Shown here piece after piece: positions 1 through 6,041 of a stretch of 7,761 nucleotides of DNA. The translations under genes and the position numbers were made by a program. Position 1 is the first letter of the stretch. Each line of letters opens with the position of its first letter. This DNA comes from Luminiphilus sp. (lineage in GTDB: Bacteria; Pseudomonadota; Gammaproteobacteria; Pseudomonadales; Halieaceae), in NCBI GenBank assembly GCA_022425845.1, contig JAKMEU010000203.1, positions 1-7,761 on the forward strand. Direction: 5' to 3'. The notes under the pieces are model-generated. The model was not told where the DNA came from, searched no databases, and saw only the letters and a program-made list of their open reading frames with translations.

Positions 1-1
1 C

Positions 2-1144
2 CGGCTTCTGATCCAATTGATTGACTTCCTCGGCATTCGAAGACGCCCGGATCCACAGCGCTACTTCGAGCAATTTCTTGTAATCACTGAAGAGCACCGG
101 CGGGTTCTGGGCCTCGCGCGATCGCCCGAGGAGGCCGTGCGGAACGCGTTAAAGGCGCTGGATGACAGCGAGTTGGAGCAGGTATTGACCCCGCGGGAGC
201 TCGAAGCCCTGCGCTATGGTCACCGTGAGCGGGTCACTGACATGGAGAATCCGGCGATCGCCGGACTGCCGACACAACTGCCGGGCTTGTTTTCTGTGGC
301 AGCGCTGCGGGCAAAAGCCGCGGGGTTCGATGGCGTCGAACTCCACTACGCCCATGCGTACACCATGTCTTCCTTTCTGTCGGCGACCAACACCCGATCC
401 GATGGGTATGGTGGCGCGCGTGGGAATCGGGTCCGTTTGCCCCTGGAGGTCTTTGCCGCCGTGCGGCAAGCGGTGGGTGACGATTACACCGTGGGCTGTC
501 GTTTTCTAAGCGATGAAATTATTGCTGACGGAAGTGGCCTTGAGGATGCTGTCTACTTCGCCCAATGCTTTGCCCGTGCCGGCATGGATTTCCTGAGCCT
601 GTCTCGTGGTGGCAAGTTTGACGACGCAAAGCAGCCCAAGGTGGGCAGTGCCGCCTATCCCTATACGGGGCGTAGCGGCTATGAATGCATGCCCGCCTAC
701 ATTTCGGATGAGCAGGGTCCCTGGGGGCGGAATGTCGAGCCCGTGGCGCAGATTCGTGCTGCGCTTCGCGGCGAGGGCCATTTGATTCCGATCGTCACGG
801 CGGGGGGTATTTACAGCTTTGACCAGGCTGAGGCGTTGCTGCAGCAGGGCAAGGCCGACATCGTTGGCTTTGCCCGGCAGGCGCTGGCCGACCCCGACTG
901 GTTCGAGAAGGTGCGAACCGGCGCCGGCCGCGAGGTCATGCTGTGTCGGTACAGCAACTACTGTGAGGGCCTCGACCAGAAGCACAAGCAGGTTACCTGT
1001 GAGCTGTGGGATCGGGAGGCTCTGGAGGCCGACGATGCGGTACTGGCCTCGGATGGCAAACGGCGGCTGACCGCACCCCGGTGGCACCGCGATACGGGTG
1101 CCCAAACGCGGTCAAAAGCCCTGCCCAACGATGCGTCCGAGTGA
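2..1144 (+). CDS. NADH:flavin oxidoreductase, Old Yellow Enzyme family (5' end outside window)
   Basis: FMN-dependent TIM-barrel oxidoreductase, expected to reduce an activated C=C bond (enone or enoyl type) with NAD(P)H in the cytosol; the substrate is unknown. The reading frame is open to the left edge, and the start of the barrel is missing, so the first TTG (17) is probably an internal Leu. Numbering from that codon: AGFDGVELHYAH (102-113) holds the His110/His113 pair that matches OYE1 His191/Asn194, and Tyr115 matches the OYE1 proton donor Tyr196. NTRSDGYGG (125-133), Arg162, the phosphate-binding TAGGI (261-265) and GFARQALADPDW (284-295) complete the barrel signature. Residues about 36-90 form a long charged segment before the AGFDG helix, longer than in simple OYEs. 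Cys310, Cys316 and Cys328 resemble, but do not reproduce, the 4Fe-4S motif of 2,4-dienoyl-CoA reductase, and the C-terminal NAD-binding domain of that enzyme is absent. Family call secure; specific reaction not. Confidence 0.9.
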   Translation, partial: RLLIQLIDFLGIRRRPDPQRYFEQFLVITEEHRRVLGLARSPEEAVRNALKALDDSELEQVLTPRELEALRYGHRERVTDMENPAIAGLPTQLPGLFSVAALRAKAAGFDGVELHYAHAYTMSSFLSATNTRSDGYGGARGNRVRLPLEVFAAVRQAVGDDYTVGCRFLSDEIIADGSGLEDAVYFAQCFARAGMDFLSLSRGGKFDDAKQPKVGSAAYPYTGRSGYECMPAYISDEQGPWGRNVEPVAQIRAALRGEGHLIPIVTAGGIYSFDQAEALLQQGKADIVGFARQALADPDWFEKVRTGAGREVMLCRYSNYCEGLDQKHKQVTCELWDREALEADDAVLASDGKRRLTAPRWHRDTGAQTRSKALPNDASE

Positions 1145-1251
1145 CTGCCCCGCTGGTCGGCTTGGCCGGGCCCGACAACAACCCGCGAACAAAGCCGATG
1201 ATGCCTTCAACCCACTGGGTTGACTGCCCGAATCGAAGGCGCTGGTTGCGC

Positions 1252-1257
1252 TATACT
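1252..1257 (+). promoter_or_regulatory. possible -10 element for the S41 peptidase gene
   Basis: TATACT lies 35 bases before the TTG start in the 148-bp gap after the oxidoreductase gene and matches the sigma-70 -10 consensus at five of six positions. No good -35 sits 16-18 bases upstream. A TTGACT at 1220-1225 is 26 bases away, too far for normal pairing. Transcription would start near 1264 and give a leader of about 30 bases. Inference from sequence only. Confidence 0.35.
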
Positions 1258-1282
1258 GGCGCCGGCTGAGCAACTTTTTCAC

Positions 1283-1287
1283 AGGAG
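1283..1287 (+). promoter_or_regulatory. ribosome binding site that selects a TTG start
   Basis: AGGAG is followed after five bases by TTG at 1293. No ATG or GTG in the peptidase frame lies nearby, and the encoded N-terminus is a hydrophobic export segment, so this site supports the TTG as the true start. Confidence 0.65.
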
Positions 1288-1292
1288 CCCCT

Positions 1293-2894
1293 TTGTTTCA
1301 TCCCGCTGTAGCAATTTGGACTATTTTCGCTCTCGCTATGTTGGGGATTGTCGAGGTCGATGCAGATCCATCGCAACGGTTCCGTGATCTCAATGGTCAG
1401 ACACAAAGAGTCCGTGCGGGCTGTGGTTTCAAGGATTCCCAAAACCCGTCCAGCCTCGCCAGCGGTGCGGAGCAATGGGCTAATGGCATCGGCCTCGAGG
1501 ATGGTTCGTCAAACTACTCAGGTGCACAGTCGCGCGCAGCCCGAGATCTGAGCCCCGGCGATACCGTGACCACGGCTTCGGCCTGCGGCGAGGAGGGAAA
1601 AAAGGAGTTCGTGGCTTTGGTGGCTGACGCCTGGTACCGCTGGCCGGATGAATTGGCGGATATCAATCCAGATGACTACAGCACCGCGGACCAGTTCCTT
1701 CGCGACCTTACCGCTCCGCTGGCAACGGATGGTAGTGGCCGCGATCCCGGCTTTTCCTACTTGACCACTCGCGCGGCCGATGAAGCCAGGGGCAGTACCG
1801 GTGGCTACGTTGGATTTGGATTCAGTTTTCGGTTTGATCAGTTCAATCGATTCCTGTTCTCGGATGTCTTTCAGGGAAGCCCCGCGGGGGGCGCCGGCTT
1901 CGCCCGAGGGGATCAGGTGCTGGCCATTGATACCGGCAATGGTTATGAGACTATCCAGCAACTCACCGCCCGAAACGCCACCTTCGAGGAGATTTTTGGC
2001 CCTTCGGAGGCCTGTGTAGCGCGTGGCTTCCGTGTCCTGAAAAATAATGTGGTGACGGAGTCGACGCTGGTGAAGCTGCCTATTGATACGCCGCCCCTGG
2101 CTGTGGAGCCAAAGTTGCTCGAGCGTCCTGGAAACTATCCGGTGGGCTACCTGAATCTGCGATCGTTCATTCTCACCGCCAATGATGCTCTGGAGGAGGC
2201 AGTGGTACTGTTCAAGGAGGCGGGGGTAACCGATCTTGTTATCGATCTCCGATACAACGGTGGCGGCTTGTTGAGTGTGGCTGATGTGATGCTTGATCTT
2301 CTGGGTGGGCTGGTGGCAGCCGGAGAGGACAGCTGGCGTGTCACACACAACGAAGCGCGCCGGAGTGAAGATTTTGGTGCGGTGTTTGCCGAACTGGCCA
2401 ACAGCATGCAGCCACTGCGCATAGCGTTTATCACGACCAACGGCACGGCGTCGGCCAGCGAATTGGTGATCAACAGCCTGGCACCTCATATTGAGGTTGT
2501 CCTGATCGGTGAGGATACTCTGGGTAAGGCGGTTGGGCAGTATGCCTTTGACCAGAATCGGGTGAGCTCCGAGTGGGCCAGTTGTGACACGCGACTCCGG
2601 CTGGTTACTTTTGACATCGTCAATGGCGAGGGTCAGGGCGAGTATTTCAACGGACTTTACGATACGGTGCCCAAGCGCTTTACGTTGTGCCCTGCAGCGG
2701 ACGACATTAGCCGTGGCTTCGGTGATCCCGAGGAGGCATCCCTGTCAGAAGCCCTGCATTGGCTGAACAACGGAAGCTGCAGTAACAGCGGTTCAGTCAA
2801 CACCCAACGGGACATCCGGGGGGTTCTAGAAGAGCAATGGGACGTGATAAACGTGCCTGATGCGCCTTTCGACTTATCTCCGTGGATACAGTAA
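1293..2894 (+). CDS. secreted S41 family (C-terminal processing-like) serine peptidase
   Basis: Predicted exported endopeptidase of the tail-specific protease family, acting outside the cytoplasmic membrane. The 533-residue protein starts at TTG behind an AGGAG. Residues 5-20 are hydrophobic, and V22-D23-A24 fits a signal peptidase I site, although the n-region has no Lys or Arg. Residues 25-95 are polar, low in recognisable structure and probably a linker. From Cys98 the S41 pattern begins: YVGFGFSF (172-179), a PDZ-like GSPAGGAGFARGDQVLAI (195-212), DLRYNGGG (318-325), nucleophile Ser387 in GTASASE (384-390), and general base Lys412 in GEDTLGKAVGQ (406-416). The Ser-Lys spacing of 25 equals that of E. 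coli Prc (Ser452/Lys477). A C-terminal part with VTF, VNGEG and GDPEEASLSEAL ends near Cys496. There are six Cys in total (44, 98, 241, 431, 466, 496), which suggests disulfides in an oxidising compartment. Substrate unknown. It stands alone, converging on the formylglutathione hydrolase gene. Confidence 0.9.
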   Translation: MFHPAVAIWTIFALAMLGIVEVDADPSQRFRDLNGQTQRVRAGCGFKDSQNPSSLASGAEQWANGIGLEDGSSNYSGAQSRAARDLSPGDTVTTASACGEEGKKEFVALVADAWYRWPDELADINPDDYSTADQFLRDLTAPLATDGSGRDPGFSYLTTRAADEARGSTGGYVGFGFSFRFDQFNRFLFSDVFQGSPAGGAGFARGDQVLAIDTGNGYETIQQLTARNATFEEIFGPSEACVARGFRVLKNNVVTESTLVKLPIDTPPLAVEPKLLERPGNYPVGYLNLRSFILTANDALEEAVVLFKEAGVTDLVIDLRYNGGGLLSVADVMLDLLGGLVAAGEDSWRVTHNEARRSEDFGAVFAELANSMQPLRIAFITTNGTASASELVINSLAPHIEVVLIGEDTLGKAVGQYAFDQNRVSSEWASCDTRLRLVTFDIVNGEGQGEYFNGLYDTVPKRFTLCPAADDISRGFGDPEEASLSEALHWLNNGSCSNSGSVNTQRDIRGVLEEQWDVINVPDAPFDLSPWIQ

Positions 2895-2902
2895 GCCTAT
2901 AG

Positions 2903-3751
2903 TCAACCGGTCAAATGGCTGGCATGAAAGCCGATGTGTTCTGCGATAAAACTGGCTACAAAAAAGTAGCTGTGGTCATAGCCGGCCTGAATCCGCAGGG
3001 TGATCGGATAGTCAGCAGCGGTTGATGCCGCCAGCAGCAATTCGGGCTTGAGTTGCTCAACCAGAAAGCCATCGGCGCCGCCCTGGTCGACAAGGATGGG
3101 TAGGTGCCGGGTTGCCTGTCCTATCAGGTGACAGGCATCGTGAGCCTGCCAGGCCGATGAATCGGCGCCCAGATAATTGCCAAGTGCCTTGTGGCCCCAT
3201 GGGCACTGGGAGGGCGAGGTGATGGGCGCAAAGGCTGAGATCGAGCGGAATCGATCGGGGTTGCGCAATCCGATGGTCAGCGCGCCGTGTCCACCCATGG
3301 AGTGACCGGTAATGCCAACGCGATTGGCATCAACCGGCAGAGAGCTGTTAACAAGGGCTGGCAACTCGTCCACGACATAGTCGTACATCCGGTAGTGGGT
3401 ATGCCAGGGCGCTTCGGTGGCGTTCACATAAAAGCCGGCACCCAAACCAAAATCCCAGGCACCTTCCGGGTCGTCCGGGACGTCCTCGCCCCGTGGGCTG
3501 GTATCGGGCGCCACGATAGCAAGACCGTGCTGTGCGGCGTACTGCTGGGCGCCGGCCTTGGCGACAAAGTTTTCATCGGTGCAGGTCAGGCCCGACAGAT
3601 AGTACAGCACCGGCACTGGCTCTTTTTTGGCCTGTGGCGGCAGGTAGACCGAGTACACCATGTCACAGCCCAGCACTTCCGAACGATGCCGATACCGGCG
3701 CTGCTCCCCATCGAAACTAATATGGTTATCGATCAGCTCCGTCACGATCAA
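2903..3751 (-). CDS. fghA: S-formylglutathione hydrolase
   Basis: Cytosolic esterase-D type alpha/beta hydrolase that splits S-formylglutathione into formate and glutathione, the second step of glutathione-dependent formaldehyde detoxification. The 282 residues match the usual family length. Visible motifs: YYLSGLTCTDENF (50-62) with the conserved Cys57, SPRGEDVP (85-92), nucleophile Ser151 in GHSMGGHGAL (149-158), Asp227 in DQGGADGFL (222-230), and His260 in GYDHSYFF (257-264). This Ser/Asp/His spacing closely follows human esterase D. The gene follows frmA directly: TTG at 3751-3749 overlaps its TGA stop (TTGA), implying translational coupling. A GTG two codons later (3745-3743) would give MTELIDNH..., more like typical family N-termini, so the start is uncertain by two residues. 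The stop lies 8 bp from that of the converging peptidase gene. Also called frmB in enterobacteria. Confidence 0.95.
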   Translation of the reverse strand: MIVTELIDNHISFDGEQRRYRHRSEVLGCDMVYSVYLPPQAKKEPVPVLYYLSGLTCTDENFVAKAGAQQYAAQHGLAIVAPDTSPRGEDVPDDPEGAWDFGLGAGFYVNATEAPWHTHYRMYDYVVDELPALVNSSLPVDANRVGITGHSMGGHGALTIGLRNPDRFRSISAFAPITSPSQCPWGHKALGNYLGADSSAWQAHDACHLIGQATRHLPILVDQGGADGFLVEQLKPELLLAASTAADYPITLRIQAGYDHSYFFVASFIAEHIGFHASHLTG

Positions 3752-4854
3752 TACACCACGACCGAGCGAATGCTCTCGCCACTGTGCATCAGATCGAAGG
3801 CGTTGTTGATGTCGGATAAGGGCATGGTGTGGGTAATGAGGTCGTCGATATTGATTTTACCTTCCATATACCAGTCGACGATTTTGGGTACGTCGGTACG
3901 GCCCCGCGCACCGCCAAAAGCCGTGCCGCGCCATGAGCGTCCCGTTACGAGTTGGAACGGGCGCGTGGCGATTTCCTGGCCCGCCCCGGCTACACCGATA
4001 ATGCAGCTTTGTCCCCAACCCTTATGGCAGCACTCGAGGGCCTGCCGCATGACATTGACATTACCAATGCACTCAAAGCTGTAGTCGACACCGCCACCTG
4101 TCATTTGTACGAGATGGTCTACGACGTTATCGACATCTTTGGGATTGACGAAGTCAGTCATGCCGAACTTTTTGCCCAGCTCAGCTTTGGCGGGATTCAT
4201 GTCAATGCCAATAATTCGTGTGGCACCCACCAGCCGCGCACCCTGTATTACGTTGAGGCCGATGCCGCCCAGGCCGAATACCGCAACCGTGGAGCCCGCC
4301 TCTACATTCATGGTGAAAGCGACGGCGCCAATGCCCGTCGTAACACCGCAGCCGATGTAGCAAATCTTGTCGAAGGGCGCATCCTCCCGCACTTTGGCCA
4401 CAGCAATTTCGGGCAATACGGTGAAGTTGGAGAAGGTCGAGCAGCCCATGTAGTGGAGCAGGGGCTTACCGTCCAGGGAAAAGCGACTTGTCTTGTCAGG
4501 CATCATCCCCTGGCCCTGGGTCTCCCTGATGGCCTGGCATAGATTGGTCTTCGGGTGCAGGCAAAAGTCACACTCCCTGCATTCAGGCGTGTACAGGGGA
4601 ATCACGTGGTCCCCGGGCTTGACACTCGTGACCCCCGCGCCCACTTCGACCACGACGCCAGCCCCTTCATGTCCAAGGATGGCCGGAAAGGCACCCTCGG
4701 GATCGTCACCTGAAAGCGTAAAGGCGTCGGTGTGGCACACACCGGTGGCCTTGATTTCCACCATCACCTCACCGGGCTGTGGTCCCTGAAGGTCTACCTC
4801 TGCAATTTCCAGTGGTTTGCCGGCCTCAAAGGCTATCGCGGCGCGTGTTTTCAT
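3748..4854 (-). CDS. frmA: S-(hydroxymethyl)glutathione dehydrogenase / class III alcohol dehydrogenase
   Basis: NAD-dependent zinc enzyme that oxidises S-hydroxymethylglutathione, formed spontaneously from formaldehyde and glutathione, to S-formylglutathione; members of the class also reduce S-nitrosoglutathione. I place the start at ATG 4854 (MKTRAAIAF) because AGGAG lies 8 bases upstream and 368 residues is the family length. The frame continues upstream to 4917, but those 21 extra residues are not conserved-looking. Catalytic zinc ligands are Cys40, His62 (GHEGAG) and Cys169. Structural zinc ligands are Cys92, Cys95, Cys98 and Cys106. The Rossmann motif is GLGGIG (194-199) with Asp218 after it, favouring NAD. 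The class III features SGDDPEG (48-54) and Arg110 before ETQGQGMMPD, which contact glutathione in characterised enzymes, are present. It is first of a two-gene unit with the hydrolase, overlapping by 4 bases. No FrmR- or LysR-type regulator gene is adjacent. Confidence 0.97.
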   Translation of the reverse strand: MKTRAAIAFEAGKPLEIAEVDLQGPQPGEVMVEIKATGVCHTDAFTLSGDDPEGAFPAILGHEGAGVVVEVGAGVTSVKPGDHVIPLYTPECRECDFCLHPKTNLCQAIRETQGQGMMPDKTSRFSLDGKPLLHYMGCSTFSNFTVLPEIAVAKVREDAPFDKICYIGCGVTTGIGAVAFTMNVEAGSTVAVFGLGGIGLNVIQGARLVGATRIIGIDMNPAKAELGKKFGMTDFVNPKDVDNVVDHLVQMTGGGVDYSFECIGNVNVMRQALECCHKGWGQSCIIGVAGAGQEIATRPFQLVTGRSWRGTAFGGARGRTDVPKIVDWYMEGKINIDDLITHTMPLSDINNAFDLMHSGESIRSVVVY

Positions 4855-4862
4855 AGTGCTCT

Positions 4863-4867
4863 CTCCT
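4863..4867 (-). promoter_or_regulatory. ribosome binding site of frmA
   Basis: AGGAG on the minus strand, 8 bases before ATG 4854. It decides the start in favour of the 368-residue protein over the longer frame beginning at 4917. Confidence 0.75.
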
Positions 4868-4971
4868 CGGTCGCAGGCCGCAGTGTCAATCAAATTGAGT
4901 AAATTCTCCAGCCCCAAATCAGGCGCCCCATGATGCCTGCCCGTTACCGTGCCGCCCCCCGGGTGCGTCGT

Positions 4972-5973
4972 TTACCACCAACCTTTTCGGCGGAAAAGCG
5001 TGTACAGGCCGATCAACACCAGAGTGCAGAATCCAGACACCGCCCAGAAGGCCCATTCATTATCGACGCCGGGCATACCGCCCACGTTGATGCCCATAAG
5101 CCCCGTAAAAAACCCCAGGGGCAGAAAAAGCGCAGCCACAATTGACATAACGTACATCCGCTCGTTCATTTCGGCGGACAGGTCGCTTAACTGTTCTTCA
5201 TGGGCAATCGAGACCTGGGAGTGAATATGCTCTATTGCCTCCACGTGGCGATGCTGAAGTTCGCTGATTTCCCGAATCTGGGTTCTCTCTGAATCGCTTA
5301 ACCAGCTGAGTTCTGCCTCGGCGAACTGTGCCAATGCACGACGTTGGGGCTCGAGATAGCGTCTGAATTTGAGTGTTTGCCTGCGCAACTGGCTGAACTC
5401 GGACTGCAGTTCACGATAACTTTCCGTCAGGGAGCGCTCTTCCAGTGCCGCGGTCTGCTCTTCAAGTGCGGCGAGGGAATCGTCCATATTATGGACCAGT
5501 TGCGATAACCATTGGATCAGAAGCTGTCCCACCGTGGCAGGGCCTGAACCGGCGGCGAGCTGTGCCTCAAGGGTCTCGGTGGCTTTCAGGTGACGCAATT
5601 GGGCTGAAAACAGGCGCACGCCGTCGGTCCAGATTCGCAATGACACCATGTCCGCGGCTTGATCAAGTTGGGTAAGGTTAACGCCCCGGACCAGTAGAAG
5701 CAGTTGGTCTGACCGCTCTGCAATGCGGGGTCGGGTTTGGCTGGCGAGCAGGCCATCGATGACGACCGGTAGCAGGTCCGTGTTGGCCCGGAGCCAGTTT
5801 CGAGACTCCGGCTTGCCAGCATCCAATTGCACCCAAAGATGCTCGTCGGTGGTGAGTAGACTGCCGAGGGTCTCAAGTGCTATCGAAGCCGCCTTCCCGT
5901 GCCTGTCAAGAAGGCGTGCCTCAAGAAAGTGATCGGCACCCGTTTGCGCGGGTTTTCCCATCGAGCCAAACAT
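4972..5973 (-). CDS. zntB: CorA-family zinc transporter, ZntB-like
   Basis: Inner-membrane divalent cation transporter of the CorA superfamily. The 333 residues show the family layout: a large cytosolic alpha/beta domain (about 1-150), a long helical, coiled-coil-rich stretch (about 150-270, dense in Glu, Gln, Arg and Leu), then two C-terminal membrane helices (about 275-294 and 307-327) and a short basic tail ending in Trp-Trp. The pore signature after the first helix is G-I-N (294-296) followed by VGGMPG, as in ZntB (GVN plus GGIPG in E. coli), rather than the GMN of magnesium-selective CorA. Zinc is therefore the best substrate guess; ZntB was first described as an exporter and later as a proton-driven importer, so direction is open. 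Start ATG 5973 has AGGT 5 bases upstream; Met5 lacks a ribosome site. It lies 68 bp after the acyl-CoA dehydrogenase gene and 117 bp before frmA, so cotranscription is possible but unproven. Confidence 0.8.
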   Translation of the reverse strand: MFGSMGKPAQTGADHFLEARLLDRHGKAASIALETLGSLLTTDEHLWVQLDAGKPESRNWLRANTDLLPVVIDGLLASQTRPRIAERSDQLLLLVRGVNLTQLDQAADMVSLRIWTDGVRLFSAQLRHLKATETLEAQLAAGSGPATVGQLLIQWLSQLVHNMDDSLAALEEQTAALEERSLTESYRELQSEFSQLRRQTLKFRRYLEPQRRALAQFAEAELSWLSDSERTQIREISELQHRHVEAIEHIHSQVSIAHEEQLSDLSAEMNERMYVMSIVAALFLPLGFFTGLMGINVGGMPGVDNEWAFWAVSGFCTLVLIGLYTLFRRKGWW

Positions 5974-6041
5974 AGTTTACCTGCCTGTCCTAGCAGCAAA
6001 CCCCGATCTTAAGCCCTCGGCGACATTGGGAGAAATGCCTG

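Noticed and set aside
1156..1176. GTCGG...CCGAC inverted repeat after the OYE gene as a terminator
   Set aside because: The stem has only five pairs around an 11-base loop and no T-run follows, so an intrinsic terminator cannot be supported.
1220..1257. TTGACT and TATACT as one sigma-70 promoter
   Set aside because: The two hexamers are separated by 26 bases, far from the usual 16-18; only the -10 is kept, at low confidence.
1518..2489. Long minus-strand open frame (323 codons) opposite the S41 peptidase gene
   Set aside because: It lies fully antisense to a well-supported gene, has no recognisable motif and no clear ribosome site; such frames are common in GC-rich coding DNA.
3287..4542. 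Two overlapping plus-strand open frames (265 and 196 codons) across fghA and frmA
   Set aside because: They run antisense to two enzymes with complete active sites, and the translations show no family features.
4855..4917. 21-codon N-terminal extension of FrmA starting at 4917
   Set aside because: The extra residues resemble no class III dehydrogenase N-terminus, whereas ATG 4854 has AGGAG at 8 bases and gives the standard length.
5974..6041. Promoter or terminator between the acyl-CoA dehydrogenase and zntB genes
   Set aside because: A weak TAAGAT-like -10 has only a 3-of-6 match at the -35 place, and no hairpin with a T-run is visible.
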